This document shows positions 35,155-48,024 of a DNA stretch of 64,000 nucleotides, piece after piece. This DNA comes from Conus ventricosus (taxonomy: Eukaryota > Mollusca > Gastropoda > Neogastropoda > Conidae). Position 1 is the stretch's first letter, and each line of letters starts with the position of its first letter. A model generated the notes under the pieces. That model saw only the letters and a list, made by a program, of their open reading frames with translations. It was not told the origin of the DNA and did not search any database. The translations under genes and the position numbers were made by a program. Location: the NCBI GenBank assembly GCA_018398815.1, contig CM031595.1:46644667-46708666 (forward strand), written 5' to 3'.

Positions 35155-36294
35155 TCATTATTGTTAAGGGTGGAAACTGAAACTTACAGAGAGTTACTGA
35201 ACACAAATCAAAACACAAACGAACACACAAAACAAGGTGCAACGTATGGCCTAGTTGATACGTAATACAAAAACAGTCCAGAGAATATTCCAGAAACATA
35301 TCTTCCACATGTGTCACAAATACTGGACAAAACACTTCAGATTTTCTGCATTGCCATTCTTCTGCTGATATCCGTCTGGGAAATACTGCTTTGTGTGTTT
35401 TTCGATTTTTGTGTATTTTTAGAAATCGTCTTGTTTTTGACATCTGAAAAAGACAGTTATCGCAGAATCACTTGTCTGTTTTGTATTGTGTACTAGAACT
35501 TTACTTTGCATCTTGTTTTGTGTGGTTATTTGTGTACTAGATTGTTATGATAGTTTAGTGGTGTGGTTTGCCATTGTAGTCTCATCTGTGTCCGTCTTCC
35601 TTCCCTCCTGTATCCCAGCGAATACTAATTTCATTGCTAATTCGAAGGAACCTATCTTAAAAGGTATCCTTACCAGGTAAAGAAAAGACACCAGAATGGT
35701 ATGCTACCCAATTTTCCCCAACATCTGTGCTTCTACTCCTGGTCGCTGGCAAATCCCGAACCAGCATGGCATTATGGTCTGCCTGAAGACAGCGGAAGGA
35801 AAATCCTCACCTACGTGACAATTTTTCCTCAAGGAGGAAGTGGCTCTTACAGAAGAAAAAGTCTGGCCGGCACATCAAACACAATGGAGGACTGGACAGC
35901 CCAGACCCCAAACTCTACATCGACAGTCAGAAATTGCAGTGGGGCGGCAGTGTGGCAGGCAAGTGAGCCTGCAGTGCACTCTGTTGTTACAAACAGCAGC
36001 GCTGATGGTGTAGGATGGAGGAGGCCTCCCGTTGCTCTTAGTTATTTCACATGGGCACCCGAGGGTGAATGAAGCCCCCGACAGTGTCCAACGACCGTCA
36101 TTTTCACGACAGACGTCACAAAATGGTATGTTTGGAACGTCAGTTTTCTGTTCCTGAAGATACCAGGGCGTCTTGAAAACTCACATGCAGTCAGGGAGAG
36201 AGAGGAGCAGGGCAGCTGCACAATTACTGTTGGAAGACAAGAAAAACAGATCAATCACACACACACACACACACACGCACACACGCACGAGCGT

Positions 36295-36332
<38 letters not shown>

Positions 36333-36335
36333 ACA

Positions 36336-36384
<49 letters not shown>

Positions 36385-39300
36385 ATGCGCGCAGGGTGTA
36401 CTTGTCTATGGGTGGGTGGGAAAGGAGAGCAGAGGAAAAGAGAGGAGAGACAGACAGGGAACCGGAGAGAGAGAGAGAGAGGGAGAGATAGACAGACAGA
36501 CAAACAGAGGAGAGCGTGGTAGTAAGGATATGGTATGAAATGCCCGAACAGCGCTGTTACACTTAGGGGAAGATGGACAACATACAAAAAAATCCTTGAC
36601 TCAAGACGCCGGAAGGGAAATAACTTGTTCACAGACACAAACGATCCACTCGAGAAGCCCCAGTGCCAGCCAGTGCTATCGATGCTCCGCCTCCCAGACG
36701 GAATAAAACATTAACGTTTTAACGATGTGACGCACCCTTCCTCCTCCTGAATGCGGAGATGAAGTACGCGTCTGGCCACTCGATGGGAAACGGTAGATAT
36801 GGTGGAAAAATCGAATGTCGTGAAGGCATCCGTTTCATTCACGTGACTTAGAACCCTCTCGAGCACATCACACACTGGAGGAGAGAGAAATTTGTGGGAG
36901 GAATGACATGACAGTGTAACAGAACATCACCACCCATCCGACCATTCCTACTCCATGCCTCACAAAATAATACATGTGAAGATTCCATACAGATTCATGA
37001 CCTATGTCATGAACATCAAAATCGACGGAAATATTGTTTGTACAAAATAATCTCACAATTATGAGTCAATCAGTAGAAAATATACTGCCAATTAATTCCC
37101 TGTTGTCATCACTTCACCTCCTTTATCAATTGATGATAATAATAATTGTAAAAATAATAATAGTAATTAATAATAATACTAATAATGATGATAATGATGA
37201 TGATGATAATAATAATAATAATAATCTATTCAATTTTACACTGATGCTTTTTAGCTCTCACAGACAGATTTCAAGAGGAGACCAACAACTTGGAGACTAA
37301 ATGTAGCAGACTGTCAACATCATTTTTTTCCCTTTTTTAAACTCAGACTCACAGAAACGTTCTGACTATCCCCATACAAATAAGTTCAGTTCCGTACTAT
37401 TTGCTTGATGTCACTAATGCCAGCCAGTGCTATCGATGCTCCGCCTCCCAGACGGAATAAAACAACGTTTCAACGATGTGACGCACTCTTCCTTATTCTG
37501 AATGCGGAGATGAAATACACATCAGGCCACTCGGTAGGAAACGGCAGACATGGTGGAAAAATCGAGTGCCGTGAAAGCATCTGTTTAATTCACGTGACTT
37601 AAGCCCTCCCGAGCACATCGTATATTGAGGTGGGTTCATTTCAAATTAACTGGTCAGGGGGGATGGCTCCATCCCCCCCCCCCCCCCCCCCCCCACGCAC
37701 ACACATATATGCAAAGATGTCCACTCAAATTCAAGACCTATATCGTGAAAACAGACTCAAAATGAACAGAAATATTATTTGTACCAAATAGTTTCACACG
37801 CGCAAGTGAAGTGGTGCCAAACCGGCTGCATATTAATTCCCCCCTTTTGGTCACTTCATCCCCGCTATCAAGTAATAATTATAAAAAAAATAGTCTATTT
37901 TCACGCTGATTTGGTTTGCACTGGCATAAACTGATTTCAAGATGATACCAACAGTTTGTGAGACGTAATGCAGCAGATTCTCAACACCATTTTTTTTTCC
38001 TTTTTTTATAGTTCATACTCGGAGAAACGTTCTGACTATCCACATTAACAAGTTCAATTCTGTTCATTTGTCTCATGTCAGTAGCACGTTTTCGTTTGTT
38101 TTTTTTATTTTTATGTCAGTTCACTTAAACACTGTGGTGATTTTTATGCATACATAGATCAATCGTTCAATCGGTTATATAAACAGTCGGGTCAACGAAA
38201 CTTCCAGAAGTAGTTCTAGCCAATGCTCACAAAGCGGCAGTGCACGCTTCTGAACTGACAATAAAGTGGGTCATGTGGCGCCGAGTCGTCTGCACTCTGG
38301 GAACTTTCTACGTCTTTCCGTTTGCTAAAACAATTGGGGACTTTCTACGTCTTACCAATTGCTGAGATTTAATATTTGTATGTCTTGGACTGATGCCCTG
38401 CTCCTTTTCATGCGTCTCTTAACCTCTAATGTCAGTGCAGGCAATGAACCAACAACATTTCTTTCTCTTTTCCAAGTTTCTGAGAGCGCTGTACACTTTC
38501 TTTTTCAAATAAAGCACATCAAACGTTCTGACGTCGGGATTTAGCCCTTTTTTTTCGGTTCCTTTTTTTTATATCTTTCCCCCGTCTTTACTATTCAAAT
38601 TACAGCAATGCTCACGGCGGGACAGTCAGCAAAAATGAGGCCAAAAAGCCTTTGAGACAGAAAGGGAAATAACCGACAAGTCCCCCTTTCCCCCAATGTG
38701 GGCTGTTTGCTGCAGCTGGTCTCAACCCAACTTTTTTTCCATCAACTCGCCAACTCAAAGAAAAAACAAAAATCTCTAACCTACAGAAAAACCCCCTAGG
38801 CCCACCCAAACCCCATCCTCCTCCCACCCCACGCCCCCGCCCGACATCCTCCAGATCCCCCAAAGAGAAAAAGTCTTGGACAAACCTTCAACCCTGAAAT
38901 TGGCGGAAAAAATTATGACCTCCTGTCGTACGTTGCCTACCCAACGTGAAGGCTACGGCTGCAAAACAGGACCGCCACGAAGCAAGTCCCACAACACTGA
39001 AAAACAGACAGGGAAAGGAAAATTTCCCCTAAACCCCAAAACACAGGGGAAAAGAAAAGGAATACATTTCACTTGTAATTTACAATCAAACAGAACTTAT
39101 TAACTTTCATGATACATCCACATTTAACGTCCAGGGCCTTTTAAAAGTGAATATAACAGACAAGCAAAAACATCCCCCGGAGATTGGAGGGTAGACGGCC
39201 TAATCTAGCACAATCTCCAGAATGATACCACGTTATGATAGGCGGCAAAAAAACTTTAAACTTATACTTTGGGCGTCTTGGGATTCAAAATTCGCAACTC

Positions 39301-40855
39301 TGTGGTCTACCACTGGCCAGCCTGACACCCGACACTTGTCACACAGGCAAAAGATGAATGGTGAAAGTGAGTGACGCCCCTTGTAGCGAACTGTCCAGGG
39401 AAGTCAAAACCCCAAATGGCGGGCCAAGAAACTCTGCTTGCAGTTACCAAGCTTGCCTGGTTCGGGGGATTATCTCCCTTTCACCCCATGGTCCCGAGTT
39501 GTACCGAGTGAAAGATGGGCGTCTCAGTGACAGACCGAAAAGGCCTGAACGGGCAACGTGAAGAGTCAGGGTACTTACATCTCTACTCTGTTGTTCACAA
39601 CCAACAACAGAGACATGTGGAGATTCTTGTCTGCCTATGCGTCAGTTACGGGCACCTTACGATCTAGTATCGGGACAACGATAAACTGGATTCTTTTGAC
39701 TTTATTAACATTAAAAAAAATCTGCCCAACTGGAATGCGGCAGGCTGGGTTCGCTTTTTATACCGAAACGCGAAAGAAATGCAAAAACCAGGGACAATGA
39801 CCTTTTATACTAGTCTCAAGGTTCTGAGATTGCCCCCTCCTCCCCTTCCATTCTGTTATTATCAAATCGATCTCGTTACTGTGTACCTTGAGAAGTTCGT
39901 TGAATCTGGGTTCAGGTTTGTTTCCGAGTCGTGAACATTAGAATTAACATTGTCCTTGAACATCTGATGTCTCGGTGTATAGGGTCCTCAACTTCAAGGC
40001 AGTCTGTGCCCTAGTTTTTTCTCCTTTCATTACTTTCTTTTTCCCCCTATCTTTAGATTCATATTTTCGACCTTACGTTCCCTTTACGGCACGCTTTCCA
40101 ACAAACATGCATCATGTCTTCCTCTCCCTGGACTTTATGGCTGGATGTTTTTAGTGTGACACTGACGAAAATAAAACTGTAATAAACATTGGAAATCGAA
40201 CTCTCTGGCGACGGAGGGGGAAGGGGACAGAACAGAAGACTGCTGACGTGAGCACAGCGTAATCTGCCGTCTGTGGGTTTTACCGTCAAGACGGGGCTTT
40301 TTCAGTTCTTTTTATTTCACCCAACCCAACCACACAGGCCTATTACAGGGCTTTCATCACGCAGAGAATGAAACTACTGTCCTTAAAAGGAGCCAAAACA
40401 ACAACAACAACAAAAATATCTTTCGACAAAATGTACATCAAGTCATTACATGCTGGTTAAAGTTTTGGCATCCTTAAAGCAGATAGCACTAGTCATAATA
40501 ATATTTTAAAACACATGAAAGGTGAAACAGCGTTGATGTTTTTCCATTCTATCATAACCCTAGGCATCTTCTGTCTCCTTTGCTGAACAGGATCGTGTTG
40601 AAACACACACGGACGGTCATGTTCAACTGACCTGTCCGTTAAAACGGTCACTTCAGCTGCTCTCCCCCACCCTGTCCTCAGTCCAGTCACCCCCTGCGTC
40701 GTTCCGTCCTCTCCCCGCCCCAGCCACTACCCCTTCTTGTTCCAAGACCCCATCCACCCGCATCTTTTTCTCTGCACGTTAGCCTGGCTGTTGGGACACC
40801 TGGTACTTCTTCCGCTAGTCTAGTATTTGGCTGCTGGTTGGGCACATACCAGTTG
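35155..40855. repeat. Large tandem unit, copy IV (most complete, about 5.7 kb)
   Basis: Starts at CATTATTGTTAAGGGTGG and runs through all landmarks of units I and II. It contains an internal duplication: the GCTATCGATGCTCCGCCTCC region and what follows occur at 36676-37410 and again at 37430-38080. An AC tract lies at 36256-36380, a C-run at 37672-37694. The copy ends with a single GGCTGCTGGTTGGGCACATA seed (40830). The part 38600-39500 has many deletions relative to units I and II. Confidence 0.75.
36256..36382. repeat. Long (AC)n microsatellite
   Basis: CA tract interrupted by GCAC and CTCA steps. Confidence 0.95.
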
Positions 40856-41492
40856 AACGGTGTTTCCGACTACTTTGTACTTGATCTCTATAACCGTGTT
40901 CCTGACGTTTGCGTGTAAGGTTTGTTACGGTGTACCACAGGACTCTGTGATGTTACTGCTGTGTATTTGATTTATAATGGTGTTCTTGATGAATGTGTGA
41001 TTTATCAAAGTGTTCCATACAACAGTGTTGTTGTTTGTTTTTATTTCTAAAAAAAAAGTGTTAGACAATTGTGTGATTTATACTGATGTTGTGGACGACC
41101 ATAAATTTTATTTATAACTTTGTTCCCGACGATTGTGTGAATTTATTACAGTGGTTCCGATGACTTTTTCTTTTATTCATAATGGTGTTCCCGATAAATG
41201 TGTGTTCGGTATATAGCGGTATTCTTGATGTACTGTGTATTTGATTTATAATGGTGTTCCCAACCAATGTGTGCCATATTTAACGGTATTCCTAACGACT
41301 GTCTACTCGAACTCTAATGGTCTTCCGATGACGACATCGATGTACTACACCTTCCCGGACGACTGTGATTTTGATTTATAACAATGTTTCTGATGTCTTT
41401 GTATGTGTATGGTTGTAATGGTGTACCTGGGGATTGCGTTTTCAGTTTATAATCTATTCCTGGCGACCGTGTGTTCAATTTATAATGGTGTT

Positions 41493-41592
41493 TCTGACGA
41501 GATAAGATAAGATAAGATAATGTTGCTTATAGCCCAGCCGACCGCAAAGGGCCACATCAGGGCTGTCACCACGTTAAAATCAACTCACCAGT

Positions 41593-41627
<35 letters not shown>

Positions 41628-41750
41628 ACCTTTCACACATATCGTTAAATGACATCGTCTACAAACGCACCAGAAATTGCATTAAAAATCTTTGTGCCGT
41701 AAAATCTTAAATCAGATGAAAAATGTTAATCTCTCTCAAAAACTCAAGGA
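41493..41750 (-). mobile_element. Retroelement 3' end with (TTATC)n tail
   Basis: The segment starts with four GATAA repeats at about 41499-41520, then GCTTATAGCCCAGCCGACCG and GGGCCACATCAGGGCTGTCA, and a 28-base A-run at 41599-41626. Read on the minus strand this is a unique 3' UTR-like body ending in a TTATC tail, as expected of a LINE or SINE insertion. It interrupts the 30-bp minisatellite. No coding part remains. Confidence 0.5.
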
Positions 41751-42454
41751 TCATGTATGCGATCTGACGAATGTGTTTGAAGTATAACAGTGTTCAAGAA
41801 AACTGTGTATTATTTACAGCGGTGTTCCTGACAAATGTGTTGGATTTACAACGGTGGTTCTGGTGGCAGCGTGTGATCAACGATGTGATCCCAACAACTG
41901 TGCTTTTGATACGTAGCGGTGTTCGTGACGACTTGTGTAACATATAACGTGTTGCTAACGGCTGTACGTTTGAGAGATGTTCCTGACGACTATTTCATTT
42001 ATAAAAAGTGACCGTGCGAGTTACAACAGTGTTCCTGACAAATGTGTGATTCTAAAACGTGTTCCTGACAAATGTGTAATTTCAAAATGCATTCCTGACG
42101 ACTGTGTAATTTTAAAATGTGTTCCTGACGACTGTGTAATATTAAAAATGTGTTCCTGATGACTGTGATTTATAACGCTGTTCCCGACTACTGTGTCATT
42201 GATAACGCTGTTCCTGACGACTGTGTGATTTATAACGCTGTTCCTGACGACTGTGTGATTTATAACGCTGTTCCTGACGACTGTGTAGAAAGAAACTCGT
42301 GGAGAGCGTGGCAGCAGCGAGTCCTCAGAAGAGAAGCCCCAATCAAGCTAGTGTTTCGGCCCTTATCTCCTGACACTCAAGGGGGGGGTTGGGCCACACC
42401 TGGTTCATGACTCCGAATGTCCCTCTGCTGCCCCTTCTTTCCCATCTTGGGACG

Positions 42455-42560
42455 AGCCATGGCTGGGATTCGAATCCATGACCCTCTGGACATGCTCATT
42501 TTCCACTTAATGACTCGCACTCTAACTACTGAGCCACTGGGGCACCTGATATCTGTAGGG
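42455..42560 (-). other. tRNA-like block downstream of the LINE ORF
   Basis: On the minus strand TGCCCCAGTGGCTCAGTAGT (near 42545) gives an A-box-like region and GGATTCGAATCCC (near 42470) gives a B box, about 60 nt apart. No proper acceptor stem is present. It may be part of the LINE 3' UTR or a SINE inserted next to it. Confidence 0.5.
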
Positions 42561-42604
42561 AAATTTAAGCCTATGATATGAAGTTCACTTTTGTTCCTCC
42601 TTGA

Positions 42605-43369
42605 CTAGATCCAACTTGAACACCTCTCTGCCGCTTCTGCCATTGCTTTCAGAGTGGGGACTTTGACCTGATAGCCTTCTCTCCTCACGCTGTTTGCCAG
42701 TTCAGCATACTTTTCAGTCTTGTAGATTTGAGCTGCCTCCATTCTGTTCTCATATGGCACCGTGAGCTCGATCATGATCAGCTGCTTGGTTGACTGAGAG
42801 TGGACTACTAATTCTGGTCTCATGCCACTTTTGCCGATGATCTCTGGGTGACTCTTCCATTCTGGGAAGTCTGCAGTGCACTCCCAGTCATCTGCCCCGT
42901 CCAACAGACTCTGCCCGCATGTTCCGGGTGGCAATGTTGTTCTTGGGCCCTGATTTGCTACCTCCTGCCGTGAAGAATGTTGCGGGTGCTTTTGGAGTCC
43001 TGATTTTCCCTTTTGTTGTGTTGGTACTAGCCCAGACGGCTTGTACAATCTCTTTCAGCACTTGGTTGTGCCTCCACCTTCCTTGAGCCAGGGCTACTTT
43101 ACATGAGCTTAGGACATGCTCCACTGTTTGTTTTTCTGGCAGAGGGGGCATGCATGGTCGTCTGTTTTTCCCCACTTCACCAGGTTTGCATTTGAGGGCA
43201 GAAGGTCAGATGCAGATCTGAGAATGAAGCTGATCCTGAGAGGGGCCATGTGCCAAATATCATTCCAAGTGAGACTTCTTTGGAGTGCATTCTCCCACGT
43301 TGTCCATTGCCCTTGCTGGCTCTGCTGGACTGCTTTTTGGAGTCTTTTTTGGTCGTCTTCTTTTCTCAA
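42605..43369 (-). pseudogene. LINE ORF2 C-terminus: zinc knuckle plus restriction-like endonuclease domain
   Basis: In order on the minus strand: a helical block with NALQRSLTWNDIWHMAPLRI (43290), LPSNANLVKWGK (43210), a CCHC-type knuckle with CPLCQK and VEHVLSSC (43170-43100; one frameshift lies between them), the block ALAQGRWRHNQVLKEI, and finally a C-terminal domain with RPELVVHS (42820), MIELTVPYENRMEAAQ (42780) and YKTEKYAELA. The P-E/D...E-x-T/V pattern is the one of the PD-(D/E)XK fold at the C-terminus of R2-, NeSL- and related LINEs. The catalytic first acidic residue is E where D is usual. Two or more frameshifts make it inactive. Confidence 0.75.
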
Positions 43370-43840
43370 AAAAGGAGATGTGTGATTTATAACGCTGTTC
43401 CTGACGACTGTGTCATTGATAAATTATAACTGTGTTTCTGACGACTGCGTAATTCATAACTATGTTCCTGACAACTGTGCGAGTTATGATGGTGTCCTTG
43501 ACGACTGTGATTTATAACGCTATTCCTGACAAGTGTGTGATTTATAACGCTGTTCCTGACAACTGTGTGAGTTACAACGCTGTTCCTGACAACCGTGTGA
43601 TTTATAACGCGTTTCCTGACGACTGTGTGATTTAAAACCGTGTTTGTGACGACTGCGTTGAGTTACGATGGCGTTATGACAACTGTGTGATTTATAACGC
43701 TGTTCCTGACGACTGTGTGATTTATAACGCTGTTCCTGACGACCGTGACATTGATAGCGCTGTTCCTGGCGACTGTGTGGTTGATAACGCTGTTCCTGAC
43801 GATTGTGTGATTTAGAACGGTGTTCATGGTCTGTGTTCAT

Positions 43841-46800
43841 GTCTGTTGAGCCTCTACCACGACACCATGGCCATTTTCCCAGTCTGCTGCACTTCTTCCA
43901 CGCTGTCCTGGCCAGTCTTTTTCTGTCTGCTGCATCTCTGCCCCGACACCATGGCCACTTTTCCTGTTTATTTCCGTTACGACACCATGTCCAGTTTTCC
44001 TGAATGCTGTACCTCCACCTCAGTGCCATGACCTGTTTGCCTGTCTGTCGCATCTCCAACACAACACTGCGACAGGTTTTCCTGTCTGTGGCATCTCCAC
44101 ATAAACACTACGGCCGGTTTTCCTGTCTGGTGCATCTCCAACACAACACTATGGCCGGCTTTCCTGTCTGTTGCATCTCCAACACAACACCATGGCCGGC
44201 TTTCCTGTCTGTTGCATCTCCAACACAACACTATGGCCGGTTCTCCTGTCTGGTGAATCTCCAACACAACACTATGGCCGGTTTTCCTGTCTGTGCATCT
44301 CCAACACAACACCATGGCCGGCTTTCCTGTCTGTTGCATCTCCAACACAACACCATGGCCGGTTCTCCTGTCTGGTGAATCTCCAACACAACACTATGGC
44401 CGGTTTTCCTGTCTGGTGCATCTCCAACACAACACTATGGCCGGTTTTCCTGTCTGTTACATCTCCAACACAACACTATGGCCGGCTTTCCTGTCTGTTG
44501 CATCTCCAACACATCACCATGGCCGGCGTTCCTGTCTGTTGCATCTCCAACACAACACCATGGCCCGTTTTCCTGTCTGTTGCATCTCCAACACAACACC
44601 ATGGCCGGTTTTCCTGTCTTGTGCATCTCCAACACAACACCATGGCCGGTTTTCCTGTCTGTTGCATCTCCAACACAACACCATGGCCGGCGTTCCTGTC
44701 TGTTGCATCTCCAACACAACACCATGGCCGGCGTTCCTGTCTGTTGCATCTCCAACACAACACCATGGCCGGCTTTCCTGTCTGCGGCATATCCAACACA
44801 ACACTATGACCAGTTTTCCTGTCTGTTGTATCTCTACCATAACACCATGGCCGGCTTTCCTGTCTGTTGTATCTCTACCATAACACTATGGCCGGTTTTC
44901 CTGTCTGTTATATATCTCTACCACAGCACCACGGCTAGTTTTCCTATCGGCTGTGCTTCTTTCACCACACATTAACCACCACATTGGCCAGTTTTCCTCT
45001 CTGTTGTACTCCACCTTGACACTAAAAACCTGTTTTCCTGTCTGTTCTATCTCTAACACTACACCAAAACCTGCTTTCCTGTCTGTTCTCTCTCTACACT
45101 ACACCAAGACCTGTCTTGCTGTCTGGTCTATCTCTACCACTACACCAAGACCTGTTTTCCTGTCTGGTCTATACCACGACACCAAGACCTGTTTTCCTGT
45201 CTGGTCTATCTCTACCACGACACCAAGACCTGTTTTCCTGTCTGTTCTATCTCTACCACGACACCAAGACCTGTTTTTCTGTCTGGTCTATCTCTACCAC
45301 TACACCAAGACCTGTTTTCCTGTCTGGTCTATCTCTACCACTACACCAAGACCTGTTTTCCTGTCTGTTCTATCTCTACCACCACACCAAGACCTATTTT
45401 CCTGTCTGTTCTATCTCTACCACTACACCGCAGCCAGTGTTACTGTCTGCTGTACCTGTGACGATGCCTAATGGACAGTTTTCCTGGCTGCTGTACCTTC
45501 ACGAAGACATCGTGGTCATTGTTCCTGGCTGTTGTACCTTCACCAAGACATCGTGGTCATTGTTCCTGGCTTTTGTACCTTCACCAAGACATCGTGGTCA
45601 TTGTTCCTGGCTGTTGTACCTTCACCAAAACATCGTGGTCATTGTTCCTGGCTGCTGTACCTTCACCAAAACATCGTGGTCATTGTTCCTCTGATGGTGC
45701 CTTCACCAAAACATCGTGGTCATTTTTCCCTGGCTGTTGTACCTTCACCAAAACATCGTTGTCATTGTTCCTGGCTGTTGTACCTTCACCAAAACATCGT
45801 GGTCATTGTTCCTGCTGTTGTACCTTCACCAAAACATCGTGGTCATTGTTCCTGGCTGCTGTACCTTCACCGACATCGTGGTCATTGTTCCTGGCTGTTG
45901 TACCTTCACCAAGACATCGTGGTCATTGTTCCTCTCTGATCGCCTTCACCAAAACATCGTTGTCATTGTTCCTGGCTGTTGTACCTTCACCACGACATCG
46001 TGGTCATTGTTCCTGGCTGTTGTACATTCACCAAGACATCGTGGTCATTGTTCCTGGCTGTTGTACCTTCACCAAGACATCGTGGTCATTGTTGCTGGCT
46101 GTTGTACCTTCACCAAAACATCGTGGTCATTGTTCCTGGCTGTTGTACCTTCAAGACATCGTGGTCATTGTTCCTGGCTGTTGTACCTTCACCAAACATC
46201 GTGGTCATTGTTCCTGGCTGTTGTACCTTCACCAAAACATCGTGGTCAATGTTCCTCCTGATGTGCCTTCACCAAAACATCGTGGTCATTGTTCCTGGCT
46301 GCTGTACCTTCACCACGACATCGTGGTCATTGTTCCTGGCTGTTGTACCTTCACCAAGACATCGTGGTCATTGTTCCTCTCTGATGCGCCTTCACCAAAA
46401 CATCGTTGTCATTGTTCCTGGCTGTTGTACCTTCACCACGACATCGTGGTCATTGTTCCTGGCTGTTGTACATTCACCAAGACATCGTGGTCATTGTTCC
46501 TGGCTGTTGTACCTTCACCAAGACATCGTGGTCATTGTTGCTGGCTGTTGTACCTTCACCAAAACATCGTGGTCATTGTTCCTGGCTGTTGTACCTTCAA
46601 GACATCGTGGTCATTGTTCCTGGCTGTTGTACCTTCACCAAAACATCGTGGTCATTGTTCCTGGCTGTTGTACCTTCACCAAAACATCGTGGTCATTGTT
46701 CCTCTCTGATGTGCCTTCACCAAAACATCGTGGTCATTGTTCCTGGCTGTTGTACCTTCACCAAGACATCGTGGTCATTGTTCCTCTCTGATGTGCCTTC

Positions 46801-47040
46801 ACCAAAACATCGTGGTCATTGTTCCTGGCTGTTGTACCTTCACCAAAACATCGTGGTCATTGTTCCTGGCTGTTGTACCTTCACCAAAACATCGTGGTCA
46901 TTGTTCCTGTCCGATGTGCCTTCACCAAAACATCGTTGTTGTTGTTCCTGGCAGCTGTACCTTCACCAAGAAATCATGGTCATTGTTCCTGTCCATTGTA
47001 CCTTTACCCAGACATCATGGTCAGGTCTCCTGCACGCTGT
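43841..47040. repeat. 41-bp minisatellite superfamily, three successive subfamilies
   Basis: Three blocks share a 41-nt period and the pattern CTNCACC...CA--TGG--...TTCCTG. Block A (about 44040-44820) contains CATCTCCAACACAACACCAT and GGCCGGCTTTCCTGTCTG. Block B (44820-45450) contains TATCTCTACCACTACACCAA and GACCTGTTTTCCTGTCTG. Block C (45470-47030) contains GTACCTTCACCAAAACATCG and TGGTCATTGTTCCTGGCTG. Since 41 is not a multiple of 3 and the monomer has no stop in any plus frame, ORFs up to 412 codons run through it. A composite higher-order duplication of about 430 bp is visible within block C (45950-46250 repeats at 46400-46620). Confidence 0.95.
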
Positions 47041-47215
47041 ATCTTTGCTAGGTCAAATTGACCGGTTCTTCTTGGTTAACATGACCGGTTCTCCTAGGTC
47101 AACATGATCAGTTCTCCTAGGTCAACAAGACCGGTTCTTCCAGGTCAACATGACCAGTTCTCCTAGGTCAACAAGACCGGTTCTCCGGGGTCAACATGAC
47201 CGGTTCTCCTGTCTG
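47041..47215. repeat. 23-bp minisatellite, about 7 copies
   Basis: The monomer TTCTCCTAGGTCAACATGAC plus CGG alternates ATGACC and AAGACC variants. It directly follows the 41-bp field and its TTCTCCTGTCTG right end leads back to 41-bp-like single copies up to about 47380. Confidence 0.9.
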
Positions 47216-47641
47216 TTGTGCCTGTACCACGGCACTACGGCCAGTTTGTTCTTGTCTGCTGTACCTGCATCAAGACAGCATGGTCAATTTTCTAGTCGGC
47301 TGTGCCTCTAGCAAGACATAAAGGCCAGTTTTCCCCACTTGCTGTATCTCTACCAAGACGCTAGGGCCAATATTGTTGTCTGCAGGACCTCATTATATGT
47401 ACGTCACAGATTCGTAGGCTAGTGGAAATGTCACGACGGGCATTTAGTCCTACTGCAAGGCGAGATGGACTAATATCGGCATAGTCTGGCTGTCGTGTGC
47501 AATAGTTTGTATGTCTGTGTTGATCAGACGTTCTTTCATCACAGGCTTAGGTTACTGTGAAAATTAGTGAAAAGTCGCCTTCAAGGGTGCTATTTTAACG
47601 TGGGGCTTTCCGGACAGAGAGTGGAACAGGCGGGAGAGAGA

Positions 47642-47732
47642 AAGACAGATAAACAGACAGACAGACAGAGACAGAGAGAGACAGTCAGACAGAGACAGAA
47701 ACAGACAGATGGACAGACAGACAGACAGAGAC
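47642..47732. repeat. (GACA)n-rich microsatellite
   Basis: GACA and GAGA tetranucleotides in a purine-rich tract. Confidence 0.9.
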
Positions 47733-47959
47733 ATATGTCTGGCATTTTTGTAGCAACTAGACATTCAGCCTCTTGAGAAAGGTGAGACGGAGAACAAGTT
47801 GTTTAGAGATGGGCAGGTGCAGCGTGGATCGTGCCTTGATTAGCTTGATGAGAAACCAGCTAAAAGTCAACGTCTCATGACCTAAGCCAGAAATCAGCGC
47901 AGCTCACGTGCGGCATTATTTATGTTGCAAGGTAATATTTCATTTGTATCGTGTCTTAA

Positions 47960-47976
47960 AAAAAAAAAAAAAAAAC

Positions 47977-48024
<48 letters not shown>

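Larger units (their letters stand above)
42288..43378 (-). mobile_element. LINE 3' fragment inserted in the minisatellite
   Basis: The insertion begins and ends inside the same 30-bp monomer (CTGACGACTGTGT on the left at 42287; TGTGATTTATAACG on the right at 43379). The minus strand encodes the C-terminal part of a LINE ORF2, ends the ORF near 42606, and carries a tRNA-like block in its 3' part. It is 5'-truncated, as expected from incomplete reverse transcription. No clear target duplication is visible, because the flanks are repeats. Confidence 0.75.
40856..43840. repeat. 30-bp minisatellite field (degenerate to regular)
   Basis: The monomer contains GTTCCTGACGACTGTGTGAT followed by TTATAACGCT. 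Copies are highly degenerate from 40860 to 41980, regular from 42000 to 42285, and regular again from 43380 to 43830. Two insertions split the field, at 41493-41750 and 42288-43378. The field directly follows unit IV and precedes the 41-bp arrays. Confidence 0.9.

Noticed and set aside
42288..43378. Cellular gene with C-terminal ELTVP domain
   Set aside because: The CCHC knuckle and conserved blocks match LINE ORF2 C-termini and the insertion is bounded by minisatellite monomers.
45471..46709. 412-codon ORF as a repetitive protein gene
   Set aside because: The frame rotates through a 41-bp minisatellite that has no stops in any plus frame; no promoter, splice or domain evidence supports it.
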